Shown in pieces: positions 18,106-26,243 of a DNA stretch of 49,658 bases. This DNA comes from Bryobacter sp. Its GTDB lineage: Bacteria; Acidobacteriota; Terriglobia; Bryobacterales; Bryobacteraceae. Numbering within the stretch: position 1 is the stretch's first letter; every line of letters begins with the position of its first letter. The translations under genes and the position numbers were made by a program. The stretch covers positions 81,435 to 131,092 of the forward strand of contig JALHNH010000018.1 of NCBI GenBank assembly GCA_022843625.1. Reading direction: 5' to 3'. The notes beneath the pieces are model-generated. The model had not been told where the DNA came from and made no database searches. It worked only from the letters and a program-made list of their open reading frames with translations.

Positions 18106-21049
18106 CGGCCTCTCCTCCACGCTTGTTCAAGAACTGCGGACTGCTGACGATCACTTCCACTAAAGAGGCAAAACCCTTTTTGCCCTTCATGCGACCTATT
18201 GTAATTTCATCGGAAAGCAAAAGCGAGCGCCCGAGGCCGTAAGCGAGCAGTTTGCGGTTCAGATTTTCTTCAAAGTCTTTCTCGCGTTTGACGCTTACGT
18301 ATTTCAGGACGCCATCAAAGCCCGAGCCCTCGCTGCCATCGGGAAAGGTTGCTCTGGTATCGACCGGGCGGCCGCCGAGGTCGAGACTTCGCTTTTCGCC
18401 AATCGGGCCGTAGCCTTCAAAGGCCAAGCCGAGCGAATCAAAACGGGCGTGACAGCCGGCACAACTGGGATTCTCGCGATGCTTTACGAGCATGTCGCGG
18501 AGGGCTAATTCGCCTTTGGCTTCATCACCCGGCAACTCTGGTACGGAAGGGGGCGGAGGCGGAATGTTTTCTCCCAACACTCGCTTGGTTAGCCAGTAGC
18601 CGCGCTTGACAGGGCTGGTACGCAGGCCGGGGGCATTCTGAGTCAGGAAGACCGCCATTGGAAGCAAGCCTCCACGGCCATAGCTGCGGGCATCGTCGAC
18701 TCGAAGCCAGGTGTCCGGATTCCCCGAAATCTCAGGCATGCCGTAGTGTTTGGCAAGGACAGGATTAACGAAGGTGTGCTTTCCGTAGAGGAGCTCCAGC
18801 ACTGAACGATCGTTGCGGATCACGTCTTCAATGTAGCGAAGGGGTTCTTCGTACATGGCCTGCCGGAGCTCATTGGTGAAGCTGGGGAAGCGCTGCCGGT
18901 CTACTGCGTTGTGTTCTTCAAAGCGGCGGAAGTCGAGCCAGTGGCCGGCGAACTCAGTGGCGAAGCGTTTGGCGCGTTCGTCCTTCAGCATTCGACGAAC
19001 TTCTGAAAGCAAAATTCCAGGCTGTCGCAATTGACCTGTTGCCGCGCGATCAAGCAGTTTCTGGTCTGGCAGGCTGGACCAGAGGAAGAAGCTCAAGCGG
19101 CTGGCAAGGGCGATGTCTGGCAGTTGCTTGACGGGTGCGCTGGAGAGGCGGTTGTCGAGAAGGTCAATGCGGTAGCAGAAGTCTGGGGACATCAGGATTC
19201 CTACAATGGAATCGCGGATCGCTTCTTCGTGCGTGAGGCCGCTTTTTTCGCGAATTTGGCGATAGTAGGCGATGAGGTCATTCTTTTCGATTGGAGTAAG
19301 CGGGCGGCGATAGGCGCGGGCGGCGAAGCTCGCAAGAGCTACGAGGTGACGCGGCTCGGATTCGGCTCGCATTTTTTCTACTGCGCGAATCTCCTGGTTT
19401 ACGCGCTTGAAATGCGCTTCGATGGCATCGATGGATACCTTGTCATTGGTTTCGTCGGATTTGGCTTTGGCCAGATATTGGTCGCGTAAACCAAAGATGA
19501 CGGCAGGGTCAGTCACTGCCTTGTCGGCTGGTCTTTCGCTGCCGGACTCACGGCCATTGCCCAGAATTTCGCCACTCTGATTGAAATAGTACTGAGTGTA
19601 GGTTCGGATTGTGTGGTCGGCGATCAGATCGAATTCCTGCCAGAGGGTTTCGAGTTCTCGTGTCTGCTTAGCATCGAGGATCATCTCGCGCAAAGGAAGA
19701 TCGTCGCGGAAGTATCCCATGACGTTGTGGAAACCTGCACTGAGAAGCCGCCCCTTGTCCTGAGTGTCGTCAGGGAAGAAGCGGCCACGCTCGCTGATGT
19801 AGAAGGCGTCGGGGAAGGTGTTGGCAAAACGGGCGAAGGCAGCTTCGTACCTGGCGCGCTCTCCGACAGGAACCTTCAACGGCTCCATGTCTGCCAGCCG
19901 GGCCTTGATCATTTTTGCTCTGGCTTGCTGAGCCACGCTGTCGCCCACAGCGCGGATGAAGAATTCGCCGGGCTTGGGTGCGGGGGGGACTTCGGGGAGT
20001 GGTTCGCCATCGACGAGCAGAGCTGCGGAGTCGAAGTCACGCCGCTTCTGTGCAAAGAGGTTCAGCTTCCAGTTCATGAGCGGTTGCGAGGTGGTGCTTA
20101 AACCTTTCACTACGGGGCTTGAATAATGCTTCGCAACCAGGGCACGAACCCGAAGGACGTAGTCTCGCATCTGGACACATCCGGCTTGTGCTGCGTCCGG
20201 TTGCTGCGGGAGGGCTTGCCACATCGTTTGCAGTTTGGCTAAGGGACCCACTTCTTCTTTCACCCCTTCGAGGGCCTGCCAAACCACTGGCAAATACTTT
20301 GGACTGACGTGATACTCGGCAGCTACCGAAGCTAGTGTTGCGGCAGGCTTGCCCTTCTTGTAGGCCCAGGCGGCCATGAAATAGCTGGCATAGTCGGTGG
20401 GCTGGCTCTTGTAGAAATCGATGATGCGCTGGATGGCGTACTTTTCGCGATCGGTCTCAACCAGCATCGGATGCGGGGCGAAGTCGATGCCATTGGGCTT
20501 GAGTACCATCTGATTGGCTACCAGGCGGGCGGCCTGCAGGTACTTGTTCAAGAGCGAAGGAGACATTGAGAGGGATTCGCCGGTGTTGTCGAAACCTTCG
20601 GGGTTAGCTGGGTCTACGGGGAATTCTTTGGTGGGCTGAATGTCGACGCCGGTGAGATCTCGAATCGAGTAGTTGTACTCGGCATTGCTGAGGCGGCGGG
20701 CGAGGACGATGCCTGGTTCTCCAGCATGCTTGCGAGCTTCATTCATCCGCATGGCTTCTACCCAATCGATGATCTGCTGGCTTGCGGCGGCTTCCGGGTG
20801 CTTCATGCCTTTGGGAGGCATGTCGGCGGCCTTGAGGCGTTCGCTTACCTGAGCCCAGCGAGGGTGATCGCGAACCACGTCGGCGAGCTTGGTGTAGGTG
20901 TCTAGATTCAGTTGCGCGGCTGGATTCTGTCCGCTGTGACAGCCAACACAATAGGTTGCAATAAAGGGCTTTACCGTTTTGGTAAAGCGCTGCTCGAGTG
21001 CGAGATCTGCTGGGGGAGCAAAAGCCACGAATAGAAGGACAGGAAGCAT
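18077..21049 (-). CDS. Cytochrome-type protein with DUF1587/1595/1592/1588/1585 domains
   Basis: 990-residue exported protein of the planctomycete cytochrome group. A short signal peptide is followed by YCVGCHSG (C34, C37, H38), a haem-c motif. DUF1587 is visible around RRLSNAEYNYSIRDLTGV and FDNTGESLSMS; DUF1595/1592 around AYRRPLTPIEKNDL and RLSFFLWSSLPDQ; DUF1588 around LLPMAVFLTQNAPG, RTSPVKRG and a second CAGCH motif at 863-867; DUF1585 at the C-terminus (KLLAYGLGRSL, SSPQF). The haem is expected to be attached in the periplasm; electron partner and substrate are unknown. Its last codons overlap the DUF1552 start. The ATG lies in one arm of a perfect 18-base palindrome at 21047-21064. 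Confidence 0.88.
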   Translation of the reverse strand: MLPVLLFVAFAPPADLALEQRFTKTVKPFIATYCVGCHSGQNPAAQLNLDTYTKLADVVRDHPRWAQVSERLKAADMPPKGMKHPEAAASQQIIDWVEAMRMNEARKHAGEPGIVLARRLSNAEYNYSIRDLTGVDIQPTKEFPVDPANPEGFDNTGESLSMSPSLLNKYLQAARLVANQMVLKPNGIDFAPHPMLVETDREKYAIQRIIDFYKSQPTDYASYFMAAWAYKKGKPAATLASVAAEYHVSPKYLPVVWQALEGVKEEVGPLAKLQTMWQALPQQPDAAQAGCVQMRDYVLRVRALVAKHYSSPVVKGLSTTSQPLMNWKLNLFAQKRRDFDSAALLVDGEPLPEVPPAPKPGEFFIRAVGDSVAQQARAKMIKARLADMEPLKVPVGERARYEAAFARFANTFPDAFYISERGRFFPDDTQDKGRLLSAGFHNVMGYFRDDLPLREMILDAKQTRELETLWQEFDLIADHTIRTYTQYYFNQSGEILGNGRESGSERPADKAVTDPAVIFGLRDQYLAKAKSDETNDKVSIDAIEAHFKRVNQEIRAVEKMRAESEPRHLVALASFAARAYRRPLTPIEKNDLIAYYRQIREKSGLTHEEAIRDSIVGILMSPDFCYRIDLLDNRLSSAPVKQLPDIALASRLSFFLWSSLPDQKLLDRAATGQLRQPGILLSEVRRMLKDERAKRFATEFAGHWLDFRRFEEHNAVDRQRFPSFTNELRQAMYEEPLRYIEDVIRNDRSVLELLYGKHTFVNPVLAKHYGMPEISGNPDTWLRVDDARSYGRGGLLPMAVFLTQNAPGLRTSPVKRGYWLTKRVLGENIPPPPPSVPELPGDEAKGELALRDMLVKHRENPSCAGCHARFDSLGLAFEGYGPIGEKRSLDLGGRPVDTRATFPDGSEGSGFDGVLKYVSVKREKDFEENLNRKLLAYGLGRSLLLSDEITIGRMKGKKGFASLVEVIVSSPQFLNKRGGEADARKKNVSE

Positions 21050-21064
21050 AGAGAATTCTCTATG
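21047..21064. promoter_or_regulatory. Perfect 18-base palindrome over the DUF1592-group start codon
   Basis: CATAGAGAATTCTCTATG reads the same on both strands. It lies in the 30-base gap between the DUF1501 stop and the next gene and contains the complement of that gene's ATG in its left arm. In RNA the two arms would pair and could hide the start codon; in DNA it could be a protein-binding site. No function is shown. Confidence 0.5.
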
Positions 21065-21079
21065 AGTCTATACCCAACG

Positions 21080-22426
21080 TTAAGTCAGTATTTCCTTGAC
21101 GACGTTGCCAAAAACATCTGTCAGGCGGAAGTCGCGGCCAGCGTAGCGATAGGTGAGTTGTGTGTGATCCAGACCGAGGGCGTAGAGCATGGTTGCATGG
21201 AGGTCGTGAATCGAAACGCGGTTCTCGACGGCTTTGAAGCCAAAGTCGTCGGTGGCCCCGTGGGCGAGGCCGCCCTTGAATCCGCCCCCTGCCATCAGCA
21301 TGGTGAAGCCATAAGGGTTGTGATCGCGGCCGGTGCCACTTTCAGATACGGGAGTGCGGCCGAATTCGCCGCCCCACATGACGATTGTGTCGTCGAGCAT
21401 GCCGCGCTGCTTGAGGTCCTGAATGAGGGCAGCAGCAGCCTGGTCCATCGCTGGGATTTTCTTCCTGTAGGCAGATTCGATGTCTTTGTGATCGTCCCAA
21501 TATCCAAAGCCGAGATTGACGTAGCGAACACCCTTCTCCACGAGTCTTCTTGCGAGCAGGCAGCCATTGCCAAGCGGGGTGTCGCCATAAAGAGCCCGCG
21601 TTTCGGCTGTTTCTTTACGGATGTCAAAAACATCCATCGCCTCAAACTGCATCCGATATGCAGCTTCCATCGACTGGATACGTCCGTCGAGAAATGAATC
21701 GGCACCAAAGGATTGGCTGAAGCCTTGATTGAGGGCTTGCACCGCATCGAGCTGCTGGCGCTGCGCACTGCGATCCAGTTTTTCGTTGCGGAGATTCGGG
21801 ATCATCTTCTCAGGATCGAGCTCTGTGTTGTCTACAGGCGTGCCCTGCGTTTCTGATGGCAGGAAACCAGCACGCGCGGAAGAGCCGCCGAGCGAGCTTT
21901 CACCCAGAGCAACAAAGGAGGGCAAATTCTGATTTTCGGAACCAAGGCCGTAGGTGACCCAGGAGCCAATTGAGGGGCGATTCAAGAGAATCGAGCCCGT
22001 GTGATAGAGGCTTACGCTTGGGGTGTGCGTCGGGTTGAACGAATACATCGACCGGATCACACAGACGTCGTCGATTACGCTACCCAGCCGGGGAAGGATC
22101 TCGCTGACATCGATGCCACTCTTTCCTCTTTTGGCAAAGGCAAAGGGACTGGGCATGAGCCCGCCGGTTTGACGTTCTGTTCTGAGGTCGGTGGAACCGG
22201 GGCGTTGCCCCTGGAACTTAAGCAGCGAGGGCTTCGGGTCAAAGAGATCGACGTGGGATGGGCCGCCACCCAGGAAGAGGCTAATCACGCGTTTGGCCCT
22301 GCCCGGGGTGCGCTGGCCTGAGTAATGGCCGAGGGGACTCTCGGCGGCAAGCAATGAACTCAGACCGAGGGTCGCGACTCCGCCAAAGGCGTTCTGGATG
22401 AGCTGGCGTCTACTGGTTATGGCCAC
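21080..22426 (-). CDS. DUF1501 family protein, Tat-exported
   Basis: 448-residue DUF1501 protein, paralogue of the one at 5398. GTG start at 22426 is supported by AGGAG 5 bases upstream and by the signal ITSRRQLIQNAFGGVATLG, a twin-arginine-type leader. Landmarks: LFLGGGPSHVDLFDPKP, RLVEKGVRYVNLGFGYWDDH, IVMWGGEFGRTPVSE, GRDHNPYGFTMLMAGGG and ALGLDHTQLTYRYAGRDFRL. The fold is related to sulfatases/phosphatases but the family's activity is not established. It overlaps the upstream DUF1553 gene by 10 bases, so the pair is translationally coupled, as at the first locus in the window. Confidence 0.92.
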   Translation of the reverse strand: MAITSRRQLIQNAFGGVATLGLSSLLAAESPLGHYSGQRTPGRAKRVISLFLGGGPSHVDLFDPKPSLLKFQGQRPGSTDLRTERQTGGLMPSPFAFAKRGKSGIDVSEILPRLGSVIDDVCVIRSMYSFNPTHTPSVSLYHTGSILLNRPSIGSWVTYGLGSENQNLPSFVALGESSLGGSSARAGFLPSETQGTPVDNTELDPEKMIPNLRNEKLDRSAQRQQLDAVQALNQGFSQSFGADSFLDGRIQSMEAAYRMQFEAMDVFDIRKETAETRALYGDTPLGNGCLLARRLVEKGVRYVNLGFGYWDDHKDIESAYRKKIPAMDQAAAALIQDLKQRGMLDDTIVMWGGEFGRTPVSESGTGRDHNPYGFTMLMAGGGFKGGLAHGATDDFGFKAVENRVSIHDLHATMLYALGLDHTQLTYRYAGRDFRLTDVFGNVVKEILT

Positions 22427-24846
22427 AAAATCTCCTCATTGGTTGACAACAGAACCTGTGCATATTGATCGACGGTGCCCTTCGACAGAAAGCTCAAAGC
22501 CAGGTCCAGTTCTTTCGGGGTTGGTTCGCGGGACAGAACACGACGGTAGAGTTCCCGCATTTTGGCATCGTCCGTTGGACCTTCGCTGACCGCTTTGGCG
22601 AGAGCTTTTGCTGCGTCCTGGACGAAAGTACTATTCAGAACAAAGAGCTGCTGCAAAGAGGTGGTGGTTTGATCACGCCAACCGCTGCTTTGCATGGGAT
22701 CGGGGAAATCGCAGTTCTTGAGAAGCGCGCTCAAACGACCGCGGCTGATGCGGCCATAGACGGTACGGCGCACGTTCGTAGTGGCTTCTACGTCTTCAGA
22801 AGGACCGTACATCTTGTCGCTCAGCCTGCCGGATGCTCGCAACAGGGAATCCCGGTAGGATTCAATATCCATCCTGCGCGGAGACATGCGCCAGTAGAGT
22901 GCATTGGTTGGATCGAGCTTCATCAGCGCGGTGCGAGGGCTGCTGGACTGCTGGTAGGCGGCTGAGGTCATGATCTCGCGATTCAACCACTTTAGAGACC
23001 AGCCGTGGGCGACAAAGCGAGCGGCCAAATCGGTTAACAATTCGGGATGGGTTGGGGCCTCGCCCTGGACGCCGAAATCGCTCGGGGTTCCTACCAATGC
23101 CCGGCCAAAATGCCAGCCCCAAACGCGATTCACAATGACTCGCGCAGCGAGCGGAGCAGCATCGGTAAAGATTTTTTCCGCCAGTTCGAGACGCCCGGAA
23201 CCTTTGGTGAAACGGCTCTCGTCCCTGGACAGGACTACTGGAAAATGCCTGGGAACAATCTCGCCGGGGGTGGCCACATTGCCGTTACGCAAGACCGGTA
23301 CATCGCGGGCTTCGCCGGCCTTGTAGTTGATGAAGGTGTAGTTTGCGTCTGAGCCGTCAATGTATTGGGCGGCCTCAAAGACTGTGTTGAAGAATGGCTC
23401 AGTAGAGGTTAATGCTGGACGGCGGCGGCCCCTTTCGGCTGGAGCGCCCTCTGGCCTGGGCGGCGGGGGAGTCCAATATCTTGTCAGGCTGGCGAGCAAA
23501 GTGGGGGACCTTTCGAGCAGAGTCTCCATCTCCTTTTTGAGCGCCTGAATTTCGAGCTTCCACTTGGCCACTCTGGATTCACTATCCACTACGGTGGAGG
23601 CTTCGCCGCTCAACAAGCTCACTGAATAGCTCAAGTCGATCAGGCGGCGTTTGGCCCACATATAGCGAGTTTCAACTTCAGGTTCGATCTCAAACATGGG
23701 CTGCTCCGTGCGCATCGTTGACGCGAATACACCAGCGAGCCCGTAATAGTCTTTGGTGGGGATGGGGTCAAATTTGTGGTCGTGACAGCGAGCACAGGCG
23801 ACTGTCATCCCGAGAAGACCACGCGTAACGGCGTCGACGCGTTCGTCCCAATCATCTGAAAGAAAGCCGCCGATTACATCAGCCGAAAGGCGCTGATCCT
23901 TGTGGTAGACGGGTGCGGCACCGAGATAGCCCAAGGCGCGCAGATCTTCTCGCTTTGTATTGGGCAACTGGTCTGCGGCCAGTTGCATCGTGACGAACTG
24001 GTTGTAAGGGATATCGCGATTGATTGCTTCGATGATCCAGTCGCGGTAGCGCCAGGCAAAGGGATAGGCACCGTTTGTGGCTTCTGAGGTGGGGTTGTCT
24101 TCGCCGAATCGAGCAACATCCATCCAGTGTCTGCCCCAGCGTTCGCCGTACTGCGGCATGGCTTGAAGCTTGTCGATGAGCTTCTCCCAGGCATCGACTG
24201 CGGGGTCTGCGGCGAAGGCTTCCACTTCCTGATAGGTTGGCCGGAGGCCAAGAAGGTTAATGTAAGCGCGTTTGATCAGGGTTCGACGGTCTGCTCTCAG
24301 AGAAGGAGTGAGTTTCTTTGCTTCGAGCCTGGTGAGCAGGAATGGATCAATTTTGTTACGAGGCCAGCGTGTGTTCCATACCTTTGGAGACGGAAGTTCG
24401 GCAATTGGCTGAAATGCCCACCACTTGCGGCCATTTTCAATGGACATGCCCTTGAGCGCGGCACTAGTTTCAGCTTTGGCAGTTGCAACACGAGGATCTA
24501 CGGCACCTGCGGCAATCCATGCTTCAAAATCGGCAATTACTGAATCTGGAAGCTTTCCCGATGGCGGCATTTGTAAATGCGCATCTTCAAAGCGCAAGGC
24601 CGTGAGCAATCGGCTCTCTTTCGGCTTGCCCGCAACCAGAACAACACCATTTGCTCCACCCGCCGCCATGCCAGCCCTGGTATCAAGCACAAGCCCACCC
24701 ATAGGAGCTTTCAGCTTTGATGAGTGACAGGCATAACACTTGGTTGCCAGCACGGGCCGGATTTTGGATTCAAATTGCGCAGACTCTGGAGTCTGCCCTA
24801 CCAGAGCAGAACACAGTAGCAGCGCGAACAAGCATCGGCGGAGCAT
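22417..24846 (-). CDS. Planctomycete-type cytochrome protein PSCyt1-DUF1549-DUF1553
   Basis: 809-residue exported protein and first gene of the five-gene minus-strand unit. Signal peptide (RRCLFALLLCSALVGQ), then CYACHSSK (C37, C40, H41), a haem-c motif, and PMGGLVLDTRAGM of PSCyt1. DUF1549 follows (RNKIDPFLLTRLEAKKL, LIKRAYINLLGLRPT) with a second CARCH motif in VACARCHDHKFDPI. DUF1553 occupies the C-terminal half (VIVNRVWGWHFGRALVGTP, DFGVQGEAPTHPELL, REIMTSAAYQQSS). Unlike the paralogue at 2317 it has no LamG-like insertion. GAGGT lies 11 bases before the ATG. Biochemical role unknown; family assignment strong. Confidence 0.9.
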   Translation of the reverse strand: MLRRCLFALLLCSALVGQTPESAQFESKIRPVLATKCYACHSSKLKAPMGGLVLDTRAGMAAGGANGVVLVAGKPKESRLLTALRFEDAHLQMPPSGKLPDSVIADFEAWIAAGAVDPRVATAKAETSAALKGMSIENGRKWWAFQPIAELPSPKVWNTRWPRNKIDPFLLTRLEAKKLTPSLRADRRTLIKRAYINLLGLRPTYQEVEAFAADPAVDAWEKLIDKLQAMPQYGERWGRHWMDVARFGEDNPTSEATNGAYPFAWRYRDWIIEAINRDIPYNQFVTMQLAADQLPNTKREDLRALGYLGAAPVYHKDQRLSADVIGGFLSDDWDERVDAVTRGLLGMTVACARCHDHKFDPIPTKDYYGLAGVFASTMRTEQPMFEIEPEVETRYMWAKRRLIDLSYSVSLLSGEASTVVDSESRVAKWKLEIQALKKEMETLLERSPTLLASLTRYWTPPPPRPEGAPAERGRRRPALTSTEPFFNTVFEAAQYIDGSDANYTFINYKAGEARDVPVLRNGNVATPGEIVPRHFPVVLSRDESRFTKGSGRLELAEKIFTDAAPLAARVIVNRVWGWHFGRALVGTPSDFGVQGEAPTHPELLTDLAARFVAHGWSLKWLNREIMTSAAYQQSSSPRTALMKLDPTNALYWRMSPRRMDIESYRDSLLRASGRLSDKMYGPSEDVEATTNVRRTVYGRISRGRLSALLKNCDFPDPMQSSGWRDQTTTSLQQLFVLNSTFVQDAAKALAKAVSEGPTDDAKMRELYRRVLSREPTPKELDLALSFLSKGTVDQYAQVLLSTNEEILWP

Positions 24847-25338
24847 GTCAAATTTACCTCGTCTCTAAACATGGTAGCGAAGCTCATTGCGCTAATTCGT
24901 ACGAAGTAAGCACAGACGCTTCGCGCCCAGAGTGAGGACTAGGATTCTAATTCTTCTGTGGAAGAAGGGCAATCGAAAAGACGTCTCCGGGCCACCCACC
25001 TTAGCTAGTTTTGGCGCGGGGCATGCTGGCCTTAGCCATTGGCCGCGCAAGGCAGCCGTGGAATATCGTTTTCTCTGAAGGCAAAAAAACAGCGAAGCTT
25101 CTCTATCTAATTGAAAATACGCTGCATTTCCATTTCGGCTTAGGACTTTTCGCAAAAGTACCGTTGAAGAAATGTAGTACAAAACAGGCGCGCCCCAGTA
25201 CCGAAGTCCCATTGTCTACTAAGGGCATTGTCCCGCAAAATCTAAGAGTCGCATTAACTACAGTTCTAGGTAATTTTCCGGGAGGGGAATGCTTGGAAAG
25301 TTAGTTGGGGGGCTTAATTCGGGAGGGAATTTGAATTT
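24847..25338. other. Long noncoding region between divergent genes
   Basis: About 490 bases without a convincing gene, between the DUF1549/1553 start and the PEP-CTERM gene. It holds a sigma-54-like promoter at 25012-25027, an imperfect repeated block (TAATT then CGGGAGGG) near 25271-25290 and 25315-25330, the direct repeat CATTGTC at 25210 and 25226, and a 17-codon reading frame at 25289-25342. I looked for the known c-di-GMP riboswitch core and did not find it. Confidence 0.6.
25012..25027 (+). promoter_or_regulatory. Candidate sigma-54 promoter for the PEP-CTERM gene
   Basis: TGGCGCGGGGCATGCT matches the RpoN consensus TGGCACGGNNNTTGCW at all but two defined positions, with the required GG-N10-GC spacing (GG 25013-25014, GC 25025-25026). 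It would start RNA near 25038, giving a leader of about 300 bases. PEP-CTERM systems often co-occur with the sigma-54-type regulator PrsR, which makes the site plausible, but no regulator gene is in the window. Confidence 0.45.
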
Positions 25339-26124
25339 ATGAAAAAAATGTTATTGTTATCCATAGTGGCGGCAACCTGCAGCCTGCAGGCTGCATTCAT
25401 CGACTACCGCGATCTAGCGGGTATTCCAAATGGAGCAGTCGGTAACTTTCTGACGCGGACAGATGGCTTGTTCAGTGTAAAGGCGACAGCATGGAGCGCT
25501 GGGACTGCCGGATCTGGGCCATTCGCACAAGCCCGACTTCGGGATTATGGCACGGCCGGACTTGGTGTTTGCACCGCAGCAGAATATTCGGCTGCCTCGA
25601 CAGCCGGGACGGCTTGCGATCCATCTGCAACTAATCCGTCGGAGCATCAGGTAGACAATCTTGGCGAATATGAATTCGTCATGTTCCAGTTCTCCAGCAC
25701 GACCGCGGCACAATTGCCCGTAACCAACATTCAGGTTCTGATTGGTTCATTGGCTAGCGACTGGGATGTAAGTTATTGGGTAGGAAATACCACCGGTGCC
25801 TTCAATCTAAATGGGATGACCACTGCCCAACTGTTAACGGCTGGTTTCCAGGCGAGGGTAGACGTTGCAAACGAGAATCTGCCTGTTAGTGGAGGATTGA
25901 CTTCCGTGAACGTTGGCAACTCGGTGCTTGCCTTCAACACAATCATTTTTGGACCACGAGTCGAAGGCGCGGGAAACGGAGAAGACGGCTTCAAGATTAA
26001 GCAGATCAATTGGACCGTTCCGGGTGGGACTGGCACCGGTGAAACAGTGCCGGAACCAAGCACCTACGCCATGCTCGGAGCAGGACTTCTTGGCCTTGGC
26101 TACTGGCGCCGCAAGTCTGCCTAG
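25339..26124 (+). CDS. PEP-CTERM sorting-domain protein
   Basis: 261-residue exported protein with an N-terminal signal peptide (MKKMLLLSIVAATCSLQAAF) and a C-terminal PEP-CTERM tail: VPEPSTYAMLGAGLLGLGYW followed by RRKSA, that is the PEP motif, a short membrane helix and a basic end. Such proteins are cut by an exosortase (EpsH/XrtA type) and placed on the cell surface or in the extracellular matrix. The central part (about 20-230) is a beta-rich domain with two cysteines near LGVCTAAEYS and TACDPS and I do not recognise it further. GGAGG lies 12 bases before the ATG. A strong terminator follows, so it is probably transcribed alone. Confidence 0.88.
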   Translation: MKKMLLLSIVAATCSLQAAFIDYRDLAGIPNGAVGNFLTRTDGLFSVKATAWSAGTAGSGPFAQARLRDYGTAGLGVCTAAEYSAASTAGTACDPSATNPSEHQVDNLGEYEFVMFQFSSTTAAQLPVTNIQVLIGSLASDWDVSYWVGNTTGAFNLNGMTTAQLLTAGFQARVDVANENLPVSGGLTSVNVGNSVLAFNTIIFGPRVEGAGNGEDGFKIKQINWTVPGGTGTGETVPEPSTYAMLGAGLLGLGYWRRKSA

Positions 26125-26150
26125 ACAATTGATACACTCAACAACAAAAG

Positions 26151-26177
26151 AGCCCGGCTTAGCGCCGGGCTTTTTTT
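26151..26177 (+). terminator. Rho-independent terminator after the PEP-CTERM gene
   Basis: AGCCCGGC pairs perfectly with GCCGGGCT around a five-base loop (TTAGC) and is followed by six further T residues. It is the only clear intrinsic terminator I found in the window. Confidence 0.92.
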
Positions 26178-26243
26178 GCTTTAGACATTTCCTCGGACTC
26201 GCTCAAAACAACTGATAAGCTCAACTTCAATGGAGCAACTTTC

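Noticed and set aside
25028..25338. Possible c-di-GMP riboswitch in the PEP-CTERM leader.
   Set aside because: The conserved core and tetraloop-receptor sequences of the known class were not found; only general GC-rich segments are present.
26181..26219. Sigma-70-like promoter before the ROK kinase (TAGACA and GATAAG).
   Set aside because: Spacing of 26 bases between the hexamers is too long.
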